Positions 26,775 to 35,246 of a DNA stretch of 64,000 bases are shown here, piece by piece. Positions within the stretch are counted from its first letter, which is position 1. Every line of letters begins with the position of its first letter. Source of the stretch: Flavobacterium sp. I3-2 (GTDB lineage Bacteria > Bacteroidota > Bacteroidia > Flavobacteriales > Flavobacteriaceae); NCBI RefSeq assembly GCF_013389595.1, contig NZ_CP058306.1, positions 620,001-684,000 on the forward strand, in the 5' to 3' direction. The position numbers and the translations under genes were made by a program. The notes beneath the pieces are model-generated. The model was not told the origin of the DNA. It made no database searches and saw only the letters and a list, made by a program, of their open reading frames with translations.

Positions 26775-27590
26775 ATGATTTTGAAACAAATAAAATCCAT
26801 ATTTGATTTTTATATAAATTCTAGTTTACACGTTTCACTAGCAACAGCTTCATTGGTTTTAATGACTTATTATTTTAACAGAATGCAGATAAATTTCAAT
26901 ATATTATTATTTGTTTTCTGCGGAACACTTTTAAGTTATAACACTATTAAATACGGAAGCTATATTCTGAAAAATAAAGTTCTAAAAAAAACATTAAAAC
27001 TAATTGTTGCACTCAGTGTACTCAGTTTTATTTTATGTACTTTTCTTTTTTTTAAATTTAGTTTCGCAGCGCAACTAGCTGTTTTATTTTTTGCATTTCT
27101 AAGTGTTTTATATTTAATTCCATTCGGAAAAAAAAGACAAAATTTAAGAAATTTAGCAGGTATTAAAATCTACATTGTGTCTTTTTGTTGGGCTGGAGTT
27201 ACAACAATGATTCCGTTACTAAATGCTGATTTTCCTTTTGAAAACAACTTCATATTCAAATTTTTACAACGTTTTGTTCTTACCTTAATTCTTATTTTAA
27301 TTTTTGAAATTAATGATTTAAAATATGATGATGTTCGTTTAAAAACGGTTCCGCAAGCAATTGGAGTTAAAAACACCAAAAAGTTTGTTTATTTTTTATC
27401 GATATGTTTTTTTGTTTTAGAATTTTTTAAATCAAATCATTATCAAAATCAGTGGATTGTTAACTTAATACTTATAAACGTAATTTTTATTTTTACCTTT
27501 TTTGCAAATGATAGAAGGTCAAAATATTACACATTATTTTGGGTAGAAAGCATTCCTATTTTATGGTATTTGTTAATTTTAATACTTTAA
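26775..27590 (+). CDS. UbiA-like prenyltransferase-family membrane protein
   Basis: A 271-residue polytopic membrane protein with about eight or nine hydrophobic helices. The segment FEINDLKYDDVRLKTVPQAI (about residues 176-195) matches the second Asp-rich motif of UbiA prenyltransferases. The first motif, normally NDxxDxxxD near residues 55-70, is replaced here by SYNTIKYG, which lacks the aspartates. The protein may therefore be a non-catalytic or altered member of the superfamily. Substrate unknown. The secreted-protein gene at 27601 follows after only 10 bases, so the two may be cotranscribed. Confidence 0.7.
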   Translation: MILKQIKSIFDFYINSSLHVSLATASLVLMTYYFNRMQINFNILLFVFCGTLLSYNTIKYGSYILKNKVLKKTLKLIVALSVLSFILCTFLFFKFSFAAQLAVLFFAFLSVLYLIPFGKKRQNLRNLAGIKIYIVSFCWAGVTTMIPLLNADFPFENNFIFKFLQRFVLTLILILIFEINDLKYDDVRLKTVPQAIGVKNTKKFVYFLSICFFVLEFFKSNHYQNQWIVNLILINVIFIFTFFANDRRSKYYTLFWVESIPILWYLLILIL

Positions 27591-27600
27591 TAAATTTACT

Positions 27601-28578
27601 ATGAACAAATTAAATTTTACAATATTATTTTGCCTGATGTTTATTTCTGTTCATCCTCAGAAGATAAAATTAATAGACTTTTCTGATCGATATTCAGGTG
27701 AACTGACAATAATTTCTGATTCAAATGATAACCAAGAAGAAAATGCTACTTTGCTCATTTATGATAATAAACTAAAGAAAACGGTTCTAGAAACACATGC
27801 TTTTGTATCTGAATATGATTTAGAAGACAAAAAAGTAAAAACCAATGTGTTGGAGTTTCCTTATGGTGAACAAAGTATTTTAATTTATGATGACTTTAAT
27901 TTTGACGGAATAGATGACATTGCAGTACGTGTCGGATATTATAGTTGTTATGGTGGCCCAGCTTACAATGTGTATTTAGCTCATAAAAACACATTTGATT
28001 TTGATGAAGATTTTACAGATTTAGCTCAAAGTTATTGCGGCTTTTTTATTACCGATTCAGAAAAAAAACAAATCTCAACAATGACTAAAAGCGGATGCTG
28101 TTGGCATCAATATAATACTTATAAAGTAGAAAATAACAAACCGGTTTTGATAGAAAGTATTGAAGAATCATATGGAACTTTAGGTTTTTTAGTAGATTAT
28201 ACTCATTCGAAATTAGAAAATGGTAAAATGATAACAAAAAAATATCACACTTTACCTTACGATGCTAATGGGCCGATTTTTGAATTGACTTTTAAAAATG
28301 GAAAACGAATGGTTTTGTATGAATTTATCGACAATGAATTGTTCTATGGATTTCTAAATTCGGATGGAATAATTGAATTATATCATAATAAAGATTTCGT
28401 TTTTAATTCAAACACAAACGAATTAATTTTCAAAAATGGAACGATAACTTACGAGATTTCAGATTCCGGTATCAATGTGATTATGCCGACAAAGACTGTA
28501 AAATTGAATGCTATCGATAAACCTAAAAATAAATTAAACGCCAATTTATTTGATAATATGAGAAATGTTTCAAAATAA
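27601..28578 (+). CDS. Secreted protein with Asp-rich calcium-like loop, unknown function
   Basis: A 325-residue protein with a signal peptide (about residues 1-20, ending VHPQ). At about 97-110 it carries DDFNFDGIDDIAVRVG, an EF-hand or FG-GAP-like Asp loop found in XAC2610-type periplasmic proteins. Cysteines occur in YYSCYGGPAYNVYL and SGCCWHQYNTY (about 113-180), suggesting disulfides. The C-terminal half is beta-rich. I assign no function. It follows the UbiA-like gene by 10 bases. Confidence 0.65.
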   Translation: MNKLNFTILFCLMFISVHPQKIKLIDFSDRYSGELTIISDSNDNQEENATLLIYDNKLKKTVLETHAFVSEYDLEDKKVKTNVLEFPYGEQSILIYDDFNFDGIDDIAVRVGYYSCYGGPAYNVYLAHKNTFDFDEDFTDLAQSYCGFFITDSEKKQISTMTKSGCCWHQYNTYKVENNKPVLIESIEESYGTLGFLVDYTHSKLENGKMITKKYHTLPYDANGPIFELTFKNGKRMVLYEFIDNELFYGFLNSDGIIELYHNKDFVFNSNTNELIFKNGTITYEISDSGINVIMPTKTVKLNAIDKPKNKLNANLFDNMRNVSK

Positions 28579-28652
28579 TTTTCTGTTTATTTTTTGGAAT
28601 GATTTCTCTTTAAATAAAAATCCGTAATTTTATATTTCTTAAATTTTTAGAT

Positions 28653-29069
28653 ATGAAAAAGATTGTTTTAGCCTTATCATTGATTTCTGTTTTGTCAAGT
28701 TGTACATCGACTTCAAACACGACAAGTTCTAATACTATCGTAAACGCAATAAATGTTGCGAATACCGTTGCAGAAATTAGCAACTTGTTAAATACGATGA
28801 ATTTAACTCCTTCGCAAGCTTCTGTAATTGGTACAACATTAAGTAATTACGTTGCACAATACAACAGTTTAGCAGGTTTAAACACTGGTAGTCAGGAATA
28901 TAAGACACAATTAAAGAAATACAAATCAAACGCAATGTCTAGTATTTCTTCTTCTATGAGCGGAAATGAATATAGCCAATTTACAAACGCATTAATTACA
29001 ATTGCAAATTCAGCAAATACAAATTTATCAAACGCAACTATTAACGTTTTATCTAGTTTAGTAAATTAA
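28653..29069 (+). CDS. Small Ser/Thr/Asn-rich lipoprotein
   Basis: A 138-residue lipoprotein with lipobox LSSC (Cys17), followed by a Ser/Thr/Asn-rich linker. Helical, low-complexity segments then follow (NTIVNAINVANTVAEISNLL, NLTPSQASVIGTTLSNYVA). No catalytic motif is visible and I do not recognise a family beyond generic Bacteroidota lipoproteins. It stands alone and ends at a bidirectional terminator. Confidence 0.7.
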   Translation: MKKIVLALSLISVLSSCTSTSNTTSSNTIVNAINVANTVAEISNLLNTMNLTPSQASVIGTTLSNYVAQYNSLAGLNTGSQEYKTQLKKYKSNAMSSISSSMSGNEYSQFTNALITIANSANTNLSNATINVLSSLVN

Positions 29070-29084
29070 ACTTAATTTATATTG

Positions 29085-29117
29085 AAAAAAGACTTCAAAG
29101 ATGAAGTCTTTTTTTTA
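29085..29117. terminator. Bidirectional terminator between convergent genes
   Basis: AAAAAAGACTTCA pairs with TGAAGTCTTTTTT around a 4-base loop. It serves the 28653 gene and, in the other direction, the 29115 gene, whose stop codon touches the T-run. Confidence 0.82.
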
Positions 29118-29522
29118 TGCGTTTTTTTCAAGGATTTGAATTTTATTTTCAATTTCATAAGCTTTTTTAATTTGCGATTTTATTAAAAAGCTACCATATT
29201 CTTTTTGATGTTTTTCAATAGTTCGATTCAAATGAGCTGTGAATAAAACACTATATTCAGATTTAGAATATTTTTCTAAAAGTTGATAACATAATTTGAT
29301 TTCAGAACAGTTTTCTTCAGTTATCTCTGTTTTATGAAGTGACAAAAAAAGCTGATTCAAATAATCTGTTTTTTCTTGTTCTAATAAGTTTATTTTTTCT
29401 TGATATTCTAGAACCGTTCTTTCTTCATTAATTTCTTCCCACGTTGCTTTCTGAATCGCAAAATCAGCAATCTTCATGTCTATTTGTAAAATGTTTAACT
29501 GATGTCTATAATAATTTTTCAT
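29115..29522 (-). CDS. Coiled-coil protein of unknown function
   Basis: A 135-residue soluble, highly charged protein dominated by heptad-like Leu/Ile patterns (YQEKINLLEQEKTDYLNQLF at about 48-67), so a coiled coil is likely. No signal peptide or known domain is seen. An upstream TTG at 29543 is in frame, but it falls in a promoter-like sequence and the ATG at 29522 is preferred. Transcribed away from alkB. Function unknown. Confidence 0.6.
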   Translation of the reverse strand: MKNYYRHQLNILQIDMKIADFAIQKATWEEINEERTVLEYQEKINLLEQEKTDYLNQLFLSLHKTEITEENCSEIKLCYQLLEKYSKSEYSVLFTAHLNRTIEKHQKEYGSFLIKSQIKKAYEIENKIQILEKNA

Positions 29523-29576
29523 ATCTCTATTTCTTTGATGCAAATTTGAAAATCAGATAAGTCAAAACTTGTCGTT

Positions 29577-29606
29577 TTTGAAAAACTTTTAAAATGTTTA
29601 TTTTTG
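29577..29606 (+). promoter_or_regulatory. Promoter of alkB
   Basis: TTTG (29577-29580), an 18-base spacer and TATTTTTG (29599-29606) are a full match to the Bacteroidota promoter, 13 bases before the ATG. No adaptive-response operator could be recognised. Confidence 0.75.
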
Positions 29607-29619
29607 ATAAAAAGAAATT

Positions 29620-30225
29620 ATGGATTTATTTTCAAACCAACCTACCGAACAAAATTTATTACCTTACAATGGCGAAGTTTTTTATCACGGTATTCTATTA
29701 GATACATTAGAATCAGAAAAATTCTATAATGATTTAATGGAAAAAATAGAATGGTATCATGACAGGGCTTTGGTAAATGGTCAAGAAATTGAAACCAAAC
29801 GCAAAGTAGCTTGGTACGGATCTCGCGAATTTTCATACACCTATTCAGGAGTAACTCGAATTGCTGAACCTTGGATTGAAGAACTTTTAGCTTTAAAACA
29901 ATTAATTGAATTATATACCGATGCGATGTATAATTCCTGTTTGTTGAATTTGTATCACAATGGAGAAGAAGGGATGGGTTGGCACAGCGATGGAGAAAAA
30001 GATTTAATCGAGAACGGTTCTATTGCTTGTTTGAGTTTAGGAGCAACCCGAAAATTTGTTTTCAAACACAAACAAACTTCAGAAAAGCGAGAGTTCGATT
30101 TACTAAATGGTTCTTTAATCGAAATGAAAGGCGAAACTCAAAAACATTGGTTACATCAAATTGCAACTACAAAAAAAATAACATCTCCTCGAATCAGTCT
30201 AACTTTCAGACAAATGAAGAAATAA
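29620..30225 (+). CDS. alkB: AlkB-type 2-oxoglutarate/Fe(II)-dependent dioxygenase
   Basis: A 201-residue AlkB-family dioxygenase that repairs alkylated bases by oxidative demethylation. The iron ligands are in GWHSDGE (His at about 121, Asp at about 123) and the distal His in HWLHQI (about 174-177). The 2-oxoglutarate-binding arginines are in SPRISLTFR near the C-terminus. The substrate-lid region YSGVTRIAEPW also fits. Closest in plan to the compact ALKBH2/3-like bacterial form. It has its own strong promoter. Confidence 0.93.
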   Translation: MDLFSNQPTEQNLLPYNGEVFYHGILLDTLESEKFYNDLMEKIEWYHDRALVNGQEIETKRKVAWYGSREFSYTYSGVTRIAEPWIEELLALKQLIELYTDAMYNSCLLNLYHNGEEGMGWHSDGEKDLIENGSIACLSLGATRKFVFKHKQTSEKREFDLLNGSLIEMKGETQKHWLHQIATTKKITSPRISLTFRQMKK

Positions 30226-30245
30226 CTATCCTACTTCTAGTTGTT

Positions 30246-30270
30246 TTTATTTAGACTACGTCTTAATAAT
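30246..30270. promoter_or_regulatory. Fur-like palindrome without an adjacent start
   Basis: TTTATTTAGAC and GTCTTAATAAT around a TAC centre form an inverted repeat (9 of 11 pairs). The left half and the preceding bases (TTGTTTTTATTT) closely match the operator at 22236. It lies 20 bases after alkB and 240 bases before the 30511 gene. Confidence 0.45.
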
Positions 30271-30428
30271 ATTTATTTGTCTTATATTTTTAAAATTTAT
30301 CACTGAATTTTCATCTCTTTTTTTAAGATAATTTTGTAGATTTTTTTTCAACATAGTTCAAAGTTTGTTTGATGTTCAATATTGAACACTTTATATTGTT
30401 TTAATAATAAAAATCAAGTTGTCTTATT

Positions 30429-30447
30429 TTTATTTAATCTAAATAAA
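30429..30447. promoter_or_regulatory. Short perfect palindrome upstream of the T9SS protein gene
   Basis: TTTATTTA and TAAATAAA pair perfectly around ATC, like the outer parts of the Fur-like palindrome but lacking the GAC/GTC core. It lies 63 bases before the ATG at 30511. Given the AT-richness it may be chance. Confidence 0.35.
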
Positions 30448-30510
30448 GATATTTGTATTTGGAAATTATTGATTTCCATTAGAAAAAATGTTTAATTAAA
30501 TTTTATAAAA

Positions 30511-33500
30511 ATGATTAAAAATCGACTTTTAAACAATGAAAATTGTACAAGTATGTTGAGAAAATGGTTAGTACTTACACTCATCTTTTTTACTTCAATT
30601 TACTTTGCACATGCAAATCAACATTTTGATTTATTTAATTCTTCAAAGAAAATTTCATATTCAACAAAACTTAATTCGAATTGTGTTGAACCAACTGCAC
30701 AACCAACCAATTTAGTTTTAACAAAATCTGGAATTATAATTAATGGGACATTTACTGTTTCAAATCCAACTGCAGATAAATATTTGATTTTAAGAAATAT
30801 CGAAGGACAAACTCCAAATGTTCCAGTAAACGGAAATGTATATGCAGTTGGTCAGAACAATGCATTAAACGCATATGTGGTTTCTTATGGTTCAAGTACA
30901 ACTTTTCAAACTCATTACAATCAAGGCGTGAGAGGTAATAATGCATATACATTTACTATTTACGCTGTAAATTCTGAATGTACTGGAGGTCCAATTTATT
31001 TAGTAACAAACCCATTAGTTGATTCAATTACAAACTGCCCTATCACATTAAACAGTATAACAGCAAGTGCAGCGACATCGAATTCATTTACACTGAGTTG
31101 GCCAATTGGAGAAAATGGAAATGCATTACCAATGAATAGAATTCTTGAAGTCGCTACAGATTTGAACTTTACTAATATGGTTTCCAATTCTCCATTCACG
31201 CTTGGAACTGAAGATATTTCTTTAAATATTACAGGACTTAATCCAAATACAAAATATTATTTTAGAGGAAAAAATGCAACTACAATTTGTGAAAGTGATT
31301 ATGCTACAGTAGGAAATATTTTTACTACATGTCTTCCAGCTGGTACTTTTTACGAAACATTTGATCAAGTTACGGGTAATGTTTTGCCAAACTGTTGGTC
31401 AAAAATTACGGTTGGCGATAGTTCTTCTGTTCCGACTGTAAATGTAACATCAACGTATGCAAATTCTGCACCCAACGGTGTTACTTTCTACGGAAATGGC
31501 GCAGATATGACAAACTTAAATAACAAAGCAATATTGGTAAGTCCAGAGCTTTCTAATGTTGGTCAAGGAACACATAGATTAAGATTCAGTGCTAAAATGT
31601 CAAGTTCTGGGGGAACTTATGATTTACAAGTTGTAGCATTGTCATCTAATACTGCTGATACAGAAATTGAACTTATCGGAACAATTACATCATCTGAACT
31701 TACGCCAAGTTATCAAGAATTTTCTGTAAACTTTAACAATTATTCAGGAAATGCAAATTATATCGGAATCAGAAGAATAAACGGAAGTTCTTATTCTTAT
31801 TTATGTGTAGATGATTTGATTTGGGAACCAATACCAACTTGTCCTGAATTACAAAGTGCTGCCGCATCAAATCCTACAATTGATGGAGCTACAGTTTCTT
31901 GGATAGATTCTATGGGAACGCCAACAAATGGATATGAATATTTTATTTCTTTAACCAACAATATGCCTTCAGAAAATGAGATTTTCGAAACTACAACAAA
32001 TTCGACAATACAAGTAAGTGGTTTATCAAACGGAACCTATTATGTTTTTGTAAGAAGAGCATGTTCAAACGATGATAAAAGTCCATGGAAACAAACTACA
32101 TTCTCAACCATTCCAACGGCTCCTGTCCCATGGTTAGAAGAGTTTGGAAATACAACTCCTTCGGGATGGACAATTTCAGGTTGGAGTTTAGGAACTGCTT
32201 CTGGTTATCCAGGTAATCCAGGAATGAATTTACATAAAAACTTATATGGTTCTGGATCTTCTTCTTCAGGAACTTTCACAACTATTCCAGTTGGACCTTT
32301 GAATACAAATAACTATGAATTGTCATTCGATTACAGACAAGGAAGTTACAATTCTCCTTATGCGCCATTAACAACTTGGGGGAATTTTACAATTGAAATC
32401 TCAACTGATTTTGGACAAACTTGGTCTCAAATCGGAATTGTAGAAGATGAGCAAGGAGAAGAAAACGGTACATATATTCATAAAATTTTCTCTTTACAAG
32501 GTTATCAATCTGAATATGTAAAAATTAGAATTTCAGCAACACGTACCGCAGGAGATTATTACTTATCTTTTGATAATTTTCAAATTAAACAACCAGTTGT
32601 ACCAATCGAAAATGTAATTGTAACAACTGAGAATAATATAAATCCAGAAATTTTATCACAAAATGGTACTTTACAATTACTTGCTGCTGTAAATCCAATC
32701 AGCCAAAATCAAGAAGTAACTTGGTCTATTGTTTCTGGTGAAGAGTTTGCAACCATAAATCAAAATGGAGTTGTAACTGCTGTTGCAAATGGCGTTGTAT
32801 TAGTTCGTGCTACTTCGGTTGCTGATCTAACTAAGTTTGATGAAATATCTGTAACAATTGAATTCGAAGAAGATCAAACAGAATATTGTATTCCAACATT
32901 TTTCTATCCGTCTTCTGCAGATGAAATTGTAGTTAATAATATTTCTTTGTCAGGTGAAACACTTACATGGAATGTTAATCCAGTATTATATAACGAAGCT
33001 GGTTATGCAGATTATACAAATTCAGAATCTGTAGATCTTTTAGCTGGAAACCAATATGTTTTAAATTTTCATTCGAACTGGCAAGATCCAAATTATGTAA
33101 ATGTTCGTGCATGGGTTGATTACAACAACAATTTCGTGTTTGACAATGAAGAAGAAATTGGTTATTATAACACAGGAATTACATCAACTGGAGATGGCAG
33201 TTTTGAATTTACAGTTCCTCAGAATACTACACCAGGATTGTATCGTCTACGTGTAATGTTACAATTCCCTAACTCTGCTCCCGATAACCTTCATGCTTGT
33301 GGAACAATTAATTCATACGGAATCGCAATAGATTATAATTTACAAGTAATCGAAAGTAACATCATACAAGATGATTATTGCGAAGTTACTGTTGAGTATG
33401 GTGTAGAACCAATCACTTTGGTTAATTTTTCAGACTTGAATAATTCAACTTCTGCTAATGTTGATGGAACTCCAGCCTACGAAAACTTTACTTCAATGGT

Positions 33501-34083
33501 TGCAAATGTAGTAAAAGAAACAAGCTATAACTTAACGGTTAAAGGAAATACAAATGGAAACTTTGAACATGATATTAGAGTGTTTATTGATTGGAATCAT
33601 GATTTCACTTTTGATATGGAAACAGAGTATTATACGGCATCACTATTACCATCAACAGGTACAGATGAAGTAAATGTGATAATTCCAATTCTTATTCCAG
33701 CAGATGCATTCGTAGGAAATACAAGAATGCGTATTATCAAAGATCAATGGAATATTTACGAAGCTGGTGAATTTAACGCTTGTACTGACGCGTATTATGG
33801 TCAAATTGAAGATTATACGATTCAGATTCAAGATGCAACAGCTAGTGTAAAACCATTTGATAAAACAGCTATCAGTATTTATCCAAATCCTTCAACAGGA
33901 ATATTTAATATTTCTACAGAAATTTTATTGGATCGTATTGAAGTTTATAATGTTGCTGGACAACAAATTTTGACATCTAAAGCAAAAGAAGTTGATTTAA
34001 CAGAAGTTTCTTCTGGAGTTTATTTGTTGAAAATTTTTGCAACTAACGGCACACAAAATGTTTATAAGGTCATAAAAAAATAA
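30511..34083 (+). CDS. Large multidomain secreted protein with T9SS type A sorting domain
   Basis: A 1190-residue secreted protein with a signal peptide in the first ~36 residues. Apparent domains in order: fibronectin III-like (about 175-265), a jelly-roll/choice-of-anchor-like domain (about 275-445), a second FnIII (about 445-540), a second anchor-like domain (about 540-690), and a bacterial Ig group 2-like domain (about 694-785). Two GEVED domains follow (about 790-950 with RAWVDYNNNFVFDNEEE; 954-1105 with RVFIDWNHDFTFD). A C-terminal T9SS sorting domain starts near 1110 (ISIYPNPSTG ... YKVIKK). It should be exported across the outer membrane and attached to the surface. An adhesive or matrix role is likely; no enzyme domain is seen. 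Confidence 0.9.
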   Translation: MIKNRLLNNENCTSMLRKWLVLTLIFFTSIYFAHANQHFDLFNSSKKISYSTKLNSNCVEPTAQPTNLVLTKSGIIINGTFTVSNPTADKYLILRNIEGQTPNVPVNGNVYAVGQNNALNAYVVSYGSSTTFQTHYNQGVRGNNAYTFTIYAVNSECTGGPIYLVTNPLVDSITNCPITLNSITASAATSNSFTLSWPIGENGNALPMNRILEVATDLNFTNMVSNSPFTLGTEDISLNITGLNPNTKYYFRGKNATTICESDYATVGNIFTTCLPAGTFYETFDQVTGNVLPNCWSKITVGDSSSVPTVNVTSTYANSAPNGVTFYGNGADMTNLNNKAILVSPELSNVGQGTHRLRFSAKMSSSGGTYDLQVVALSSNTADTEIELIGTITSSELTPSYQEFSVNFNNYSGNANYIGIRRINGSSYSYLCVDDLIWEPIPTCPELQSAAASNPTIDGATVSWIDSMGTPTNGYEYFISLTNNMPSENEIFETTTNSTIQVSGLSNGTYYVFVRRACSNDDKSPWKQTTFSTIPTAPVPWLEEFGNTTPSGWTISGWSLGTASGYPGNPGMNLHKNLYGSGSSSSGTFTTIPVGPLNTNNYELSFDYRQGSYNSPYAPLTTWGNFTIEISTDFGQTWSQIGIVEDEQGEENGTYIHKIFSLQGYQSEYVKIRISATRTAGDYYLSFDNFQIKQPVVPIENVIVTTENNINPEILSQNGTLQLLAAVNPISQNQEVTWSIVSGEEFATINQNGVVTAVANGVVLVRATSVADLTKFDEISVTIEFEEDQTEYCIPTFFYPSSADEIVVNNISLSGETLTWNVNPVLYNEAGYADYTNSESVDLLAGNQYVLNFHSNWQDPNYVNVRAWVDYNNNFVFDNEEEIGYYNTGITSTGDGSFEFTVPQNTTPGLYRLRVMLQFPNSAPDNLHACGTINSYGIAIDYNLQVIESNIIQDDYCEVTVEYGVEPITLVNFSDLNNSTSANVDGTPAYENFTSMVANVVKETSYNLTVKGNTNGNFEHDIRVFIDWNHDFTFDMETEYYTASLLPSTGTDEVNVIIPILIPADAFVGNTRMRIIKDQWNIYEAGEFNACTDAYYGQIEDYTIQIQDATASVKPFDKTAISIYPNPSTGIFNISTEILLDRIEVYNVAGQQILTSKAKEVDLTEVSSGVYLLKIFATNGTQNVYKVIKK

Positions 34084-34107
34084 TTTTCATTTCTTTTCAC
34101 TTTAGTT

Positions 34108-34140
34108 AAAGGCACTTCATTTTTTTGAAGTGTCTTTTTT
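34108..34140 (+). terminator. Hairpin terminator after the T9SS protein gene
   Basis: AAAGGCACTTCA and TGAAGTGTCTTT form a 12-bp stem with a wobble around a T-rich loop, followed by TTT. Confidence 0.8.
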
Positions 34141-34233
34141 TTATACCTAAATTTTAAATAGCAATTGTTTTAGAATAATATTTGCTTTTTTTCTAGATTC
34201 TAGGTACTTTTATATAACCAAAAACTTATTAAA

Positions 34234-35124
34234 ATGACAATATTAGAACAATTGCAAGAATTTGATAATTTTAGCCTAACAAATTGGAATAAAAAATCAA
34301 ATTCTTTCAAGCAAAATTTCATGGACGAAATTGTTGATTTCGCAAATGATAATGAAGCTGAATTTAAAACTTATGTAAATAATTTAGAACCTGATGATTC
34401 TTCTGTTTTAGAAATTATTTATGAATCGCTATCAAAATATTCCGATTTACATTTCGACTTTTTAAGACAAGAAATGGACCGTTTATTTAATTTATTGATT
34501 AAAGAAAAAGTTGATGAAGACGATTTAGATGTTATTGATGGAATTTGTATTGAAAGATTTTATTTATATGATTATGAAAATTTCAAACTAATTATCGACA
34601 ATTTAATTTCAAAATTATCTCCAGATAATACGAATGATATGAATACTTTTATTATTGAAACAATAGAAGATTACATGATATTTGTTACCGAAGAAAATCA
34701 AAAAACAGACATCGAAAAATGGAAAAAAGACTTATATCAACTTTATGAACGACTTGAGAGAAATGATGAAAAAAAATTGATTAAAGAAATTTTTAATGAA
34801 TACAAAGAAAACCCTGTTTCAAAGTTTTCTAAAATTATTTTAATGTGTGTCCTGTTGGGATATTCCATTTTTTTAATATCCAATTTTAAAGAATCTTTAG
34901 ATTTAAGTTTATTCAATACCAAACGATTCATACTACTTTATTTAGGCAGTGGTTTTGTACTTTCAACTATTTTTGATTTTACTTTTAGAATAATAAAAAA
35001 CATGTTACTTCGTTTAATAATTTCAATTTTAATATTGGGACCAATTGGTTTAAATATCATCTTTTATTTTATTAATAATGAAAAGCTTCTTTTTCTGAAA
35101 GAATGGTTATTTGTTACTTTTTAA
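34234..35124 (+). CDS. Acidic helical protein with C-terminal membrane segments, unknown
   Basis: A 296-residue protein. Residues 1-185 are soluble, strongly acidic and helical (repeated Glu/Asp with Leu/Phe), resembling a repeat-helix domain. The C-terminal third has three or four hydrophobic helices (about 203-217, 230-248, 253-275 and 284-296). No signal peptide is seen, so the acidic part is probably cytoplasmic. I do not recognise the family. It stands alone between two terminated units. Confidence 0.6.
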   Translation: MTILEQLQEFDNFSLTNWNKKSNSFKQNFMDEIVDFANDNEAEFKTYVNNLEPDDSSVLEIIYESLSKYSDLHFDFLRQEMDRLFNLLIKEKVDEDDLDVIDGICIERFYLYDYENFKLIIDNLISKLSPDNTNDMNTFIIETIEDYMIFVTEENQKTDIEKWKKDLYQLYERLERNDEKKLIKEIFNEYKENPVSKFSKIILMCVLLGYSIFLISNFKESLDLSLFNTKRFILLYLGSGFVLSTIFDFTFRIIKNMLLRLIISILILGPIGLNIIFYFINNEKLLFLKEWLFVTF

Positions 35125-35215
35125 TTTTCAAAAAGATGTTTTTTTAAATTTTCAAATTATAAATCATAACTGTACTTTTTAACTCATGTAAATTAGAAAT
35201 ATCTTACAGTTTTTG

Positions 35216-35223
35216 TATTTTTG
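35216..35223 (+). promoter_or_regulatory. -7 element upstream of the leucyl aminopeptidase gene
   Basis: TATTTTTG matches TAnnTTTG, 23 bases before the ATG at 35247. No -33 TTTG at normal spacing is visible. Confidence 0.5.
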
Positions 35224-35246
35224 ATTTTCAGATAAAAAACAACAAA

